Source: a virus. Taken from it: 23,373 bases of DNA. Both the position numbers and the translations under genes were made by a program. Location: positions 1 through 23,373 of IMG/VR virus record IMGVR_UViG_3300006870_000094. One strand, 5' to 3'. The first letter of the stretch is position 1; the number at the start of each line of letters is the position of its first letter. The notes under the pieces were generated by a model. It was not told the origin of the DNA. It saw only the letters and a program-made list of their open reading frames with translations, and did not search any database. Below are positions 11,419-20,885 of this stretch, piece after piece.

Positions 11419-13659
11419 ATGCGGATTGTTCAGTTCCAAACCAATTTCTCGGTTGGCGAGCTTGATCCGCTTATTCGCGCTCGTACTGACTTGCAGCAAT
11501 ATCAAAATGCCCTGGAGGAAGCGACGAATGTAATCATCCAGCCTCAAGGTGGATTTAAGCGCCGTGATGGTCTTGAGTTCGTTTATGACTTTGGTGATGC
11601 TTTTACAGATTTTAAAATTATCCCTTTTGAGTTCAGTGTGAATGACAGCTATCTTTTAGTTTTTGTCAATCAGCGGATTTATGTGTTCAAGGCTGGCGTT
11701 CTGCAAACAAACATTAATGCCTCTGGCAATAACTATATCACAGCCACAGATATAACGACTGCCATGCTCGATGAGATTAATTACACGCAAGCGGTTGATA
11801 CGCTAATTCTCTGCCATGAAGATCTGCAAACTAAGCGTTTGGTTAGAAATGGAGATACATCTTGGACGTTAGAGAACTTGCCTCTAACTAATCTTCCTCA
11901 ATATGCTTATGCATTTGATACGCATCAGCCTAATTTTACAATTACTCCAAGCGCATCCACTGGTAATATTACTATTACTGCTTCTTCGGTAACAACTGAT
12001 ACTGGCACGGCACAAGCTGGTGGCGCTGAAACAATTACACTAAAGTCCTCATCATCATATACATCTGACGATCAGCCAAACGGAATGTTCATAACTTTGA
12101 CATCTGGCACTGGCTCTGGTCAAACTCGTCATGTTGAGGATTATGTTGCCTCTACAAAAGTTCTTACTGTTTATCCAGCATGGGATACAGCACCCGATAA
12201 TACAACTGGCTATAAAGTTGAGGCATTTGCGCCTTCTGCCGTTGGGGAATACGCTCAGGTTGTTAGCACTTTTGGTCGCGCCCGATATGTAGAGTTTGTT
12301 TCTGCTACGGAGATGAAGGCTGTCGTTGAGGTCAACTTCTTTGACACTAGCGCGGTTGTTGCTGGCGATTGGGAAAGCGAGCATGGATATGAGGATGTGT
12401 GGTCTAACACTAGGGGCTGGCCTAAGTCTGCTGCATTCCATGAAAGCCGTTTATATTTTGGTGGATCTAAGTCACGACCAAATACGGTATGGGGTTCTGG
12501 GGTTATTAACTACTTTGATTTTAACCCTGGTACTGGTCTTGATGATGAGGCTGTAGAGGCAACGATCAACACAAACCAGCTAAACACGATTGTTAATTTG
12601 TTTTCAGGCAATGATTTTCGTATCTTTACAACCGGCGGTGAGTTTGTGGTTCTTCAAACCAGTAATGAGCCAATCACGCCCTCAACTTTTTTTGTTCGCC
12701 CGCAAACGCGGCTGGGCACAAAGGCTGGCATTCCGATTGAAGATCTTAACGGTGCGTCTGTGTTTATTCAGCGCCAAGGTAAATCTATCAATGCGTTTCA
12801 ATTTGGCGATACGACCGCATCATACCAGATCCAGAATATCTCAGCTCTCAGCTCTCATTTGCTAAAAAATCCTGTTGATATGGCGGCGCGTCGAGCGGCA
12901 TCAACTGATGAGTCAGACCGTTTGTTTGTGGTAAATGGCACAGATGGATCAATGGCGGTGTATTCCATCCTGGTTGGTCAAAACGTAATCGCGCCTAGTC
13001 GATTTACAACTGATGGTGAGTTTATTGCCATAGGCGTAGAGATTGCTGATGTTTATGTAATTGTAAAACGCACCCTTCCTCAAGACAATACTGTTAAATA
13101 TATGCTTGAGAAGTTTGATCCTGATATCACTTTAGACAGCGCTATTAGTCGCACTAATATTACTCCAGGCTCACCAGCTAATTCTATTAATATGGATCAT
13201 TTAAGGGATATTGGTCATGGCGCTGGCAAAACTGTTTCGATTGTTCGTGATGGTATTGTAGAGCCGGATCAGGTTGTGCCGCAAAATGCAGCAACAATTA
13301 CCTTTGCTTCACCAGCAACGTCGAGCTTTCAGGTTGGGCTTGATTATACTGTCACTGCTCGCACAATGCCTGCCGAGCCGGTTCTGTCTTCTGGATCTGT
13401 TCAAGGATTTAAGAAAAGAATTGTTCAGGTGGATGCTATTGTAAATGAAACTCAGAACATGACTATTAACGGAAAGCTTATTTCGTTTAGAAATTTTGGT
13501 GAAGATGTTTTGGACTCATCTGTCCAACCATTTACGGGAATTAAAACTTCGCACGGAATGCTTGGATATAGTGGCACTGGACAAATAACGATAAGCCAAT
13601 CTGTGCCTTTGGCCTTGACCGTTTTGGGTCTTGAATATCGTTTAAGTGTGGGGAACTGA
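11419..13659 (+). CDS. Tail tubular protein B (nozzle), T7 gp12-like
   Basis: A 746-residue protein (T7 gp12 is 794). The N-terminal FQTNFSVGELDPLIRARTDL, then YQNALEEATNVIIQPQGGFK and RRDGLEF is a clear signature of phage nozzle proteins. A sector near residues 330-480 has GWPKSAAFHESRLYFGGSK and TIVNLFSGNDFRIFTTGGEF, also typical of the family. Residues about 204-268 look like an inserted beta module (NGMFITLTSGTGSGQTRHVE with TKVLTVYPAWDTAPDNTTGY), a type that occurs in unrelated phage fibres and tail proteins. It starts one base after the tubular A stop. Confidence 0.92.
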   Translation: MRIVQFQTNFSVGELDPLIRARTDLQQYQNALEEATNVIIQPQGGFKRRDGLEFVYDFGDAFTDFKIIPFEFSVNDSYLLVFVNQRIYVFKAGVLQTNINASGNNYITATDITTAMLDEINYTQAVDTLILCHEDLQTKRLVRNGDTSWTLENLPLTNLPQYAYAFDTHQPNFTITPSASTGNITITASSVTTDTGTAQAGGAETITLKSSSSYTSDDQPNGMFITLTSGTGSGQTRHVEDYVASTKVLTVYPAWDTAPDNTTGYKVEAFAPSAVGEYAQVVSTFGRARYVEFVSATEMKAVVEVNFFDTSAVVAGDWESEHGYEDVWSNTRGWPKSAAFHESRLYFGGSKSRPNTVWGSGVINYFDFNPGTGLDDEAVEATINTNQLNTIVNLFSGNDFRIFTTGGEFVVLQTSNEPITPSTFFVRPQTRLGTKAGIPIEDLNGASVFIQRQGKSINAFQFGDTTASYQIQNISALSSHLLKNPVDMAARRAASTDESDRLFVVNGTDGSMAVYSILVGQNVIAPSRFTTDGEFIAIGVEIADVYVIVKRTLPQDNTVKYMLEKFDPDITLDSAISRTNITPGSPANSINMDHLRDIGHGAGKTVSIVRDGIVEPDQVVPQNAATITFASPATSSFQVGLDYTVTARTMPAEPVLSSGSVQGFKKRIVQVDAIVNETQNMTINGKLISFRNFGEDVLDSSVQPFTGIKTSHGMLGYSGTGQITISQSVPLALTVLGLEYRLSVGN

Positions 13660-13660
13660 T

Positions 13661-14146
13661 ATGGCTGTTTTAGCTCCATTAGCATCAGCTGCGGCAAGTG
13701 TGGCAACCAGCGGTGGCTTTCAGCTTGCTATGGCAGGGATTTCTGCTGCTAGCCAAATTTCTGCTGGAAATGCTCAAAGAGCACAATATGAGGCGCAAGC
13801 CAGGCAAGCGGAGCTTCGTGGCAGGTCTGAAGCTATTGCTTATAAACAAAAGGGCGCTGATGCTCTACGCAATCTAAACGAAACGCTTGCTGCAATTATT
13901 GCTCGCGCTGGTGCCGGTGGCGTTGATCCCACATCTGGATCTGCCGCAACGCTGCAAGGCTTCGCAATGGGTGAGGGCGTAAGAGAGTTCAACATTGCTG
14001 CTGACAACGCGGTTATGGCTCTCGGCCAAGCAAGCGCACAAGCTGGTATTTACAAGCAAGCGGGTAAGGCTGCGCAGTTAAGCTCTTATGTTGGCGCTGC
14101 CGGTACGCTCGGACAGGGCGCATACAGATACGGACAATTAGTATAG
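13661..14146 (+). CDS. Internal virion protein, T7 gp14-like
   Basis: A 161-residue protein from ATG 13661 (an in-frame GTG at 13646 would lie inside the preceding gene). The N-terminus is hydrophobic and Ala-rich (VLAPLASAAASVATSGGFQL, then AMAGISAASQIS), consistent with membrane insertion. A helical region follows with QYEAQARQAELRGRSEAIAY, KQKGADALRNLNETLAAI and DPTSGSAATLQGFAMGEGVR, which is the pattern of podovirus gp14-type ejection proteins. In T7, gp14 is ejected into the outer membrane at infection. It lies between nozzle and gp15-like genes, as in T7. Confidence 0.82.
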   Translation: MAVLAPLASAAASVATSGGFQLAMAGISAASQISAGNAQRAQYEAQARQAELRGRSEAIAYKQKGADALRNLNETLAAIIARAGAGGVDPTSGSAATLQGFAMGEGVREFNIAADNAVMALGQASAQAGIYKQAGKAAQLSSYVGAAGTLGQGAYRYGQLV

Positions 14147-14154
14147 GTTAAGAC

Positions 14155-16506
14155 ATGGCTATCCTTCCCAGATATCAGCGCATTGGTTTAAAAACCAGAC
14201 AGCCACAACAGATGGACTTTGCGGCTACGCGCGAGCAGGCAAGGCTTGGCCAGACTATTTCTCAGCAAGTAGATCGTATGTCAGACTTTGCCTTCAAACA
14301 GGCCGCTCAAGCGGCAGAACTGCGTGGGCAAGAGCGTGTGCGCGAGGAAGGTGCTTTGCCTACTCTGGAGGCTCTGCGTGAGGCCGGTGGGCCTACTACA
14401 ATAGCAGAACGTGCTGCATCTGATGCCGCTAATCGGATTGCTGTTGTTGAGATCGAGAGCCTGGCGAAACAGGACATGCAGAACCTTGTTCGTGATGCTG
14501 ATAAAAGCAATATGTCTATGCCTGCCTTCCAGGCATCTATAGCAGATATCCAAGATGGATATGCGGCTTCTCTGCAAGCAGTTGATCCGGTTGCTGCTGG
14601 TGTGCTGTCTGCCCGTCTAGGCGATAGCGCAATGACCTATCAGGGTCGTTATTCTGATATCTCATTTAGAAAAGCTGAAGCTGCTGCAAAAGAGCGCGTA
14701 ACTCAGATCGTTTCTATTGGCTCTCAGGAAATACTTGATAGTGCAATACAGCCAGGCGCAACAAGAGAAAGCATCGAGGCCGCTGGCGCAAAGCTATTAG
14801 AAACTCAGTTAGAGCTTGGCGTAAAGGAAGAAAACGCTCGCAGGGTTGTTGACGCAACGCTCAAGCAAGCTGTTAGGCAAAACCGGTTATATCTGTATGA
14901 TAATGCATATGGTGTCGCAGGAAAGCGGGAATTGCTGGAGGAGTATGAGAAGAACCCTCTGCCTGGTTATACCTATGAGCAGAATAGATCCTTTATGATC
15001 TCGCTAGAAAACAATCTAAAGTCTGAGGTTAATCGGTTGCAGCAGCGATCTTTGGGTGAGTTGAATGACGCTATAGTTGTTCTTGGTGTTACTGGTGAAG
15101 CCCCAGAGGATTATTTTTTTAACGAAGATACAATCAATCAGATCTTCCCACCAGAGCAGGCTGCTGCTTACAGAGAAGCATGGGTTGATGCAAATGAGGA
15201 TGTTCTTATTCGTGGCGCTTTATCAAATATGTCACCGGATCGAGCGGCATCTATTGCAGGTGAGTTATTCGATGAGATCAGCACATCTCCCGATCCCGCT
15301 AAGGCTGTCAAAAGGCATGCTGACTGGGTTGAGGCCGTTGCCAATAGAAACGATGCACTTGCAAAAGACTCGGGACTTTTTGTAGCTCAAACAAATGAAT
15401 CTGCTGCTGGAATGATTGAAAACATTCAAGGCATGATAGCCGATGGAAATATTGGCCTCGCAGCAGAGGGGATTTTAATTCTTAATGATATAACACAAAC
15501 TCAATTTGATAATTTGGGAACTCCTCAAAATCAACGAAACGTTATGCCAAAAGCCTTTGCCTCTCAAATGGTAAATATCATTCAAGGCATTGAGACTGAT
15601 GTTGCGCCAGGCGTGTTTACTCAAATTACATCTAATCTTGGAGATGTTGCACCTAAATTTATTGAAGAGCTTAGGGCGCAAGGGTTGCGTCCAGAATATG
15701 TGCAAGCGCTATATACTACGGATATAACAATTCAGAAGGAGCTTCTGGATATATCTGGTCGAGATATGGAGCAAATAAAAGTAGGCCTTGAAACAACTGA
15801 TGTAACTGACACCAGAAAAGGAATTACCATGCTGCTTGCAGATTACCGTGAGGGCTTTCTTGCTGGCGGTGGCGCACAGGCTGAAGAGATCTTTAACGAG
15901 CAATATATGGTTATAGAGAAGATGGCTCTTACTAGGGTTAAAGAAGGCTTCGATCCTGCTACTGCCGCTGAGACTGCTGTCGCTGACATCATAGCAGAGT
16001 TTGATCAAGTGGTCCTTAATAGGCAGGGTAAGTATGTAATTCCAAAACAATTTGACGCTCAGGTAATAGAGTCAAATGCGTCTATGTTTCTTAATGAAGA
16101 TATATTAAGAACGCTCAACATAGAGCCATTGGATTCCGCACAATATCCTGGCTTTGTTGATGAGGCAGTTTCTCTTGCCTCTATAGCTTCAACCGGAATG
16201 TGGCTGAACAATGGTAGGGGCGATGGCTTGGTGTTGCATTATACAGTGAATGGCACAGAGCTTCCCGTTCTTACTAAAGATGGCTCTGAATATGAGGTTA
16301 AGTTCTCAGAAATGTCTCGAATATTAAATGAGATATATGCTCGAACTCCAGAGAGCGCTGAAGCGATGGGATACTTAAAAGAAAGTCAAAGAATAGTTAA
16401 GGAGCAAACGGGCGCTGGCAAACCTTTGAAGATAGAAATTGATGAGGCGGCTGGGTTTGAAGCTGAGGCAGAGGCATTTGCTATTGGAGCTAAGACAACA
16501 GAATGA
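14155..16506 (+). CDS. Internal virion protein, T7 gp15-like
   Basis: A 783-residue protein (T7 gp15 is 747), predicted to be mostly helical, rich in Ala, Glu and Gln, with no membrane segment. The N-terminal RQPQQMDFAATREQARLGQT and the following FAFKQAAQAAELRGQERVRE are typical of the core proteins that form the periplasmic tube during ejection. I recognise no enzyme motif, in particular no transglycosylase. Identification rests on size, composition and order between gp14-like and gp16-like genes. The end overlaps the next start (ATGA, 16503-16506). Confidence 0.75.
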   Translation: MAILPRYQRIGLKTRQPQQMDFAATREQARLGQTISQQVDRMSDFAFKQAAQAAELRGQERVREEGALPTLEALREAGGPTTIAERAASDAANRIAVVEIESLAKQDMQNLVRDADKSNMSMPAFQASIADIQDGYAASLQAVDPVAAGVLSARLGDSAMTYQGRYSDISFRKAEAAAKERVTQIVSIGSQEILDSAIQPGATRESIEAAGAKLLETQLELGVKEENARRVVDATLKQAVRQNRLYLYDNAYGVAGKRELLEEYEKNPLPGYTYEQNRSFMISLENNLKSEVNRLQQRSLGELNDAIVVLGVTGEAPEDYFFNEDTINQIFPPEQAAAYREAWVDANEDVLIRGALSNMSPDRAASIAGELFDEISTSPDPAKAVKRHADWVEAVANRNDALAKDSGLFVAQTNESAAGMIENIQGMIADGNIGLAAEGILILNDITQTQFDNLGTPQNQRNVMPKAFASQMVNIIQGIETDVAPGVFTQITSNLGDVAPKFIEELRAQGLRPEYVQALYTTDITIQKELLDISGRDMEQIKVGLETTDVTDTRKGITMLLADYREGFLAGGGAQAEEIFNEQYMVIEKMALTRVKEGFDPATAAETAVADIIAEFDQVVLNRQGKYVIPKQFDAQVIESNASMFLNEDILRTLNIEPLDSAQYPGFVDEAVSLASIASTGMWLNNGRGDGLVLHYTVNGTELPVLTKDGSEYEVKFSEMSRILNEIYARTPESAEAMGYLKESQRIVKEQTGAGKPLKIEIDEAAGFEAEAEAFAIGAKTTE

Positions 16507-18359
16507 GAGCTAGACCGCTCATAACAGAGAATAGGGTTCTCCGCTTAACTGCTGGGGATGATATTCGCGTTTCTCTGGGTCGTGCTGTTACTGAAATGGC
16601 CGGTACGCCAATGACCGGCACGTTGATTTCTCGTGCATTCCAGCAAAATCAAGCGGCAACAACGGCACTTACTGACGATCAGCGTGAGCAGTTTGCACAA
16701 GCAGAACGTGATCGCCGCAATCTGCAAGCTGCTATTGAGTACGATCTGGACACAACGACAGATCCAGTCCAACGCGAAGAGCTGCTTTCTAAGCTCGATG
16801 GTCTGTATCAAGAAAGCCAAGGTCAAAAAGATGCGCTGTTTCAGCAAAGCATCGAAGAGGGTCGGCTATCAACGCCAGAGGATCTTACTGAGCAGTACGG
16901 TGATCTTCTGACATTTGATGAGCCTATGACGCAAGAAGAGGCGCGTCTGCTTTATGATGGCAAGAAAGAAGAGGTTATGCGTAATGCTATCATCTCTCGC
17001 AGTCCAACAGGGTTCTTGCCTGGCGTTGCCAAGTTTGGTGGCGGCATGCTGGCAATGGCAACAGATCCGGTTGAAGTTGCCACAATGTTTATTCCTTTCG
17101 TTGGTCAGGCTGGAAGGGCCGCGTCTGTAGCAAGGTTTGGCCGCGTAGGTGGCAGAGCAAGGGTCGGAGCCATAGAGGGCACTGCCGGTGCTTTGCTTAC
17201 TGAGCCGCTATATTATGGCCTCTCAAGAGATCAGCAGCTTGACTACACAATGGGCGAGGCGTTGCTGAATGTAGGCGCTGGGCTGTTCCTTGGTGGAGCT
17301 ATCGGCACTGTAGGCGGGATGCTTGCTCGAGCTGATGTGGATGCTGAGGCTGTGGTCAGAGCTTCTGAGCCAGAAGTTCCTGTTCGTACTGATGCTGTGC
17401 CTATTGAGCTTCCCCCGCGTATGACTGAGGCCGAAGCAATGGCTAAGGCTGATCGTGTTGTAAAGCAAACTCGTGAGATGTACGGCGTTACCGGCGGTCG
17501 CGTTACATACGAAACTGCGGTTCGTCAGTTCGTAACAGATCAAGGCATCAATGTTGCAATGGTTTTGCCAAAGGCTGTTGCTCGTCCACAAACTCTCAGC
17601 GAGTACATTCGCGCTCGTGGCGGCATAAACGATCAAGATCCTACGTTTAGGGGTGAGCTAAAGAACCTTGGTATTGAGGGCCGCGCTGGGTACATCAACA
17701 GCAAAGGCAACATGGTCAATGGCATCAGCAACACAAAGACTGATACCAATCTTGATGATGCGGCTGAGATGGCATTTGAAGCTGGGTTCCTACCGGAGAG
17801 AAGCACGAATGCACTGATCGATGCGCTGTCTGAAGAAAGCAGAGGTAACTTTACTTTTGCCAGGCAGGACATGGAGGGGGCTGATGCGTGGAGAACATAC
17901 AGCGCATCTAAGGATGATTTCGAGGCAGAGCTTTCTCGTCGCGCAGATATACGCGCAGATCTTGAAACCTTAGGCGCTCGTGATATTACTGACGAAGAGA
18001 TTGCACTTGTTTCTGAGGAAATGTCACGAAACAATATAGATGCAATGCAAGCATTTGAGGGCGTCACTGGTCGGATACTAGATACGCAAGCAGAAATGTC
18101 TGCGCGTCATGGCCTTAATATTGAGGGCGATCCCCTTGCTGATCTTGAAGCCGCTGCACGTTTTGATCGTGTTGGTGATGACATTGAACTTGATGAGCCA
18201 ATCGCGCAAGAAGAGGCAATCATTGCTCAGATGCGTGAAGATGGTGAGCTTACACCGGATCAGATCAAGCAGCTCGATGAGATAGAACAGATAGATGCTC
18301 AGGCCCAAGCGTATGTTGAGGTCACTGAAGCCGTAACCGTTTGCGTGGCGAGGTCATAA
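16503..18359 (+). CDS. Internal virion protein, N-terminal part of a gp16-like unit
   Basis: A 618-residue protein. Residues 50-165 are helical and charged. Residues 171-206 (FLPGVAKFGGGMLAMATDPV, then EVATMFIPFVGQAG) and 251-275 (GEALLNVGAGLFLGGAIGTV, GG) are hydrophobic and Gly/Ala-rich, fit for membrane insertion or pore lining. The C-terminus is a long acidic helical part ending in EVTEAVTVCVARS. The hydrophobic block recurs in very large ejection proteins of podoviruses. No lytic transglycosylase domain, which T7 gp16 has at its N-terminus, is visible. Start: ATGA overlap with the gp15-like gene; stop: TAATG overlap with the next gene, which I take to encode the rest of the gp16 equivalent. 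Confidence 0.75.
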   Translation: MRARPLITENRVLRLTAGDDIRVSLGRAVTEMAGTPMTGTLISRAFQQNQAATTALTDDQREQFAQAERDRRNLQAAIEYDLDTTTDPVQREELLSKLDGLYQESQGQKDALFQQSIEEGRLSTPEDLTEQYGDLLTFDEPMTQEEARLLYDGKKEEVMRNAIISRSPTGFLPGVAKFGGGMLAMATDPVEVATMFIPFVGQAGRAASVARFGRVGGRARVGAIEGTAGALLTEPLYYGLSRDQQLDYTMGEALLNVGAGLFLGGAIGTVGGMLARADVDAEAVVRASEPEVPVRTDAVPIELPPRMTEAEAMAKADRVVKQTREMYGVTGGRVTYETAVRQFVTDQGINVAMVLPKAVARPQTLSEYIRARGGINDQDPTFRGELKNLGIEGRAGYINSKGNMVNGISNTKTDTNLDDAAEMAFEAGFLPERSTNALIDALSEESRGNFTFARQDMEGADAWRTYSASKDDFEAELSRRADIRADLETLGARDITDEEIALVSEEMSRNNIDAMQAFEGVTGRILDTQAEMSARHGLNIEGDPLADLEAAARFDRVGDDIELDEPIAQEEAIIAQMREDGELTPDQIKQLDEIEQIDAQAQAYVEVTEAVTVCVARS

Positions 18360-20824
18360 TGGCAGATTGTTTAAAGATTGCTGATGAAGCCAACAAGGGC
18401 CGGTTGAGTGATGATGGGCTTGATGAGATCCTGACAGAGCTAAATGCTGAAAAGAAGGCTCGGCAAGCTGCTGGCGCATTGGATCAGATCGAATCCGCTA
18501 TCTTCGAGCGCGGTTTACTAATTGCAAAAGAGGCAGAGATTGCCAAGAAGATCGAAAAGCGCAATCGGTATATGAATATTCTCAAAGAGCAGAAGTTAAT
18601 GGCTCTGGCAGAACGCGCTGATGAGATGACGGGCGATCCTTCTCTCGGCCTAGAGGCTGCTCTTGTTGGTGTTAATGCGCCATTTGAGGGTGCTACTCGA
18701 TCCGTTGATTCAATAACTGGTGCGCTTGTAAATTCATACGCTGGCGGCATGATTGCAGATCTAAAGAAAGCTGGTCTGCTTACAAAGTTCAACAACATGA
18801 AGGGCGACTTCGAGCGCCAGGTTGCCAATGTTCTTGGAGATCTTAACCTTAAAACGCCGGTCGGTGTTGCTGAGGCATCTGCTGATGCTAAGGCGATGGG
18901 CAAGATATTATTTAAATATCAACGCGCCGCTCTTCAAAGAGAAAACCAAGCTGGATCTTACATAATGCTGAAGGAGGGTCGCGTTGTTCGAGCAAGCCAC
19001 GATCAGCGCAGATTGGTTAAGGTCGGGCCAGATGAGTGGAAGAATTACATTCGAGGCAAACTTGATTATGAAAAGATGGGCATTGCCCCTGAGCGGATCG
19101 AGGGCTTTCTTGACAGTGCATATGAGGCAATCACAACAGGCATTCGCAAAGAGGGTGATCGTACTGAGATAAGCCTTGCGTTTAAGGGGCCAGGCAATCT
19201 TGCTAAGAAGGAGAGCGCTGCCGGTGTCTTTACCTTTAAGAGTGCAAATGATTGGTACGATTACGATCAGAAGTTTGGCAAGGCTTCTCTGCGTGAGTCA
19301 TTCATGCAAGATATTCAGTCTGCTTCTCGCGCTACTGCTCTCATGGAGGTTCTTGGAACTAATCCCGAGGCAATGGTTGAGCGTGTTCAGAAGCGTCTTA
19401 TGGAAAAGTATCGGGGCGATCCAAAGAAGTTAAGCAGAATTAAACGTGAAACTGCTGCTATAAATTTTGACGCAGCTCTTGCTGAAGTAACTGGAGATGT
19501 GAACATTGGCTCACATACTCCGCTTGCACGTTATATGCACTTCTATCGCTCTATTCAAACTATGGCAAAGCTGGGTGGTGCATGGATCTCTGCTCTATCT
19601 GATGTGGCATTCATCGCATCTAACCGGATCTATCAAGGCCGCTCACTGCTCGATGCTTGGGGTGATGGCTTTACCGCCGTGTTTAAGGGCATGAACAAGG
19701 CTGAGATGCGTGACTTTTCAGACAGGCTTGGCGTTGGCATCGAGGGGCAGCTAGGTGACTTTATGAGCCGGTTCAACGCGGCTGATGACGTACCTGGCCA
19801 AACATCTAAAATGATGGCTACGTTCTTCAAGCTCAATCTTCTCCAGCCTTGGACTGAAAGCAACAAGCGTGGCGTAACGCTAATGATTGCCAATGATCTT
19901 GGCCGTGAGGCAAGCAAGAGCTATGCGAAACTACCAGATGATCTAAGACGTATTCTCGGCACATATGGCATCGACCAGAAGGGTTGGGAAGCTGCTCGCA
20001 AGGGCGCAAAGAAAGGGCCAGATGGCCGTATGTATCTTGTGCCTGGTGAAATACCAGACGTTAAAATGCGTGAGAATATGTTTGCGCTGCTGATTTCTGA
20101 AGCAGATAACTCTGTGCCTTCGCCTGGCGCTAGAGAGCGAGCAATCATTCGACGCGGCTATCGTCCTGGCACATTCGCTGGTGAGGGCATTCGCTTCCTT
20201 ACACAGTTCAAGTCATTCGGTGTCACAGCTCTAACTAAAAGCGTAGGGCGTCATATGTATGGCTATGGCGCTAAGTCTATGCGTGAGCAACTACAGCGCG
20301 GTGTTGGTGCTAATATGGGTATCGTCAATAGCATCGTCGGCACAACTGTTCTTGGCTATTACGTCATGCAGCTCAAAGAGGTTGCCAAGGGCCGTGAGAT
20401 GCGTCCAGCAACGCCAGAGACATTTATTGCAGCAGCAATGCAGGGCGGTGGATTGGGTATCTATGGCGACTTCCTGTTTGGCGAAGCTAACAGATATGGC
20501 GGCGGCACATTGCAAACTATTGCTGGCCCTGGCATCGGAACTGCGTCTGAGGTCATTGACTTGTTGCAAAGAACCAGAGGCGTGGTTGCTGGCGGTGATG
20601 AGGATCTTCGAGGAGATGTTGTTCGCTTGCTTAAAGGCAATACACCATTTGCCAATCTGTTCTACACGCAACAGGCCATGAACTATTTGGTATGGTATCA
20701 GCTACAAGAAACGGTCAACCCTGGATATCTTCGCCGCATGGAGCGCCGTATAGAGCGAGAAAACAATCAAACTTACTGGATGCCACCAACCAGTATCATT
20801 CAAACAGGAGGCGGTTTCCGATAA
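18359..20824 (+). CDS. Internal virion protein, C-terminal part of a gp16-like unit
   Basis: An 821-residue protein from ATG 18359, which shares one base with the previous stop; GAGG at 18349-18352 sits 6 bases upstream. An in-frame TTG at 18341 is possible but lies inside the preceding gene. It begins with a Cys-containing helical segment (ADCLKIADEANKGRLSDDGL). Segments such as MHFYRSIQTMAKLGGAWISA and LSDVAFIASN, RFLTQFKSFGVTALTKSVGR and MGIVNSIVGTTVLGYYVMQL recall the large ejection proteins of podoviruses. The last part has hydrophobic helices and ends basic (RRMERRIERENNQTYW). Together with the preceding gene (618 + 821 residues) the length matches one T7 gp16 (1318). Confidence 0.75.
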   Translation: MADCLKIADEANKGRLSDDGLDEILTELNAEKKARQAAGALDQIESAIFERGLLIAKEAEIAKKIEKRNRYMNILKEQKLMALAERADEMTGDPSLGLEAALVGVNAPFEGATRSVDSITGALVNSYAGGMIADLKKAGLLTKFNNMKGDFERQVANVLGDLNLKTPVGVAEASADAKAMGKILFKYQRAALQRENQAGSYIMLKEGRVVRASHDQRRLVKVGPDEWKNYIRGKLDYEKMGIAPERIEGFLDSAYEAITTGIRKEGDRTEISLAFKGPGNLAKKESAAGVFTFKSANDWYDYDQKFGKASLRESFMQDIQSASRATALMEVLGTNPEAMVERVQKRLMEKYRGDPKKLSRIKRETAAINFDAALAEVTGDVNIGSHTPLARYMHFYRSIQTMAKLGGAWISALSDVAFIASNRIYQGRSLLDAWGDGFTAVFKGMNKAEMRDFSDRLGVGIEGQLGDFMSRFNAADDVPGQTSKMMATFFKLNLLQPWTESNKRGVTLMIANDLGREASKSYAKLPDDLRRILGTYGIDQKGWEAARKGAKKGPDGRMYLVPGEIPDVKMRENMFALLISEADNSVPSPGARERAIIRRGYRPGTFAGEGIRFLTQFKSFGVTALTKSVGRHMYGYGAKSMREQLQRGVGANMGIVNSIVGTTVLGYYVMQLKEVAKGREMRPATPETFIAAAMQGGGLGIYGDFLFGEANRYGGGTLQTIAGPGIGTASEVIDLLQRTRGVVAGGDEDLRGDVVRLLKGNTPFANLFYTQQAMNYLVWYQLQETVNPGYLRRMERRIERENNQTYWMPPTSIIQTGGGFR

Positions 20825-20885
20825 GGACTTATTGGATCATCTGCAAAAATCTGCTATAGGGTAAGCAAAGGAACGGGAAAACATC
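20825..20885 (+). promoter_or_regulatory. Promoter-like gap before the tail fibre gene
   Basis: A 61-base gap. TTGGAT at 20832-20837 and TATAGG at 20855-20860 are 17 bases apart, and TGC precedes the second element (extended -10 form). This is a moderate sigma-70-type match: three of six bases at -35, four of six at -10. The sequence CTATAGGG also equals the core of T7-class phage promoters at the start site, but no phage polymerase gene is in view. AAGGAA at 20868-20873 is the nearest Shine-Dalgarno-like sequence. Confidence 0.4.

Noticed and set aside
18341-18361. Programmed frameshift joining the two gp16-like genes
   Set aside because: There is a TAATG overlap with a suitable Shine-Dalgarno (GAGG at 18349-18352) and no slippery heptamer nearby, so re-initiation is the simpler reading.
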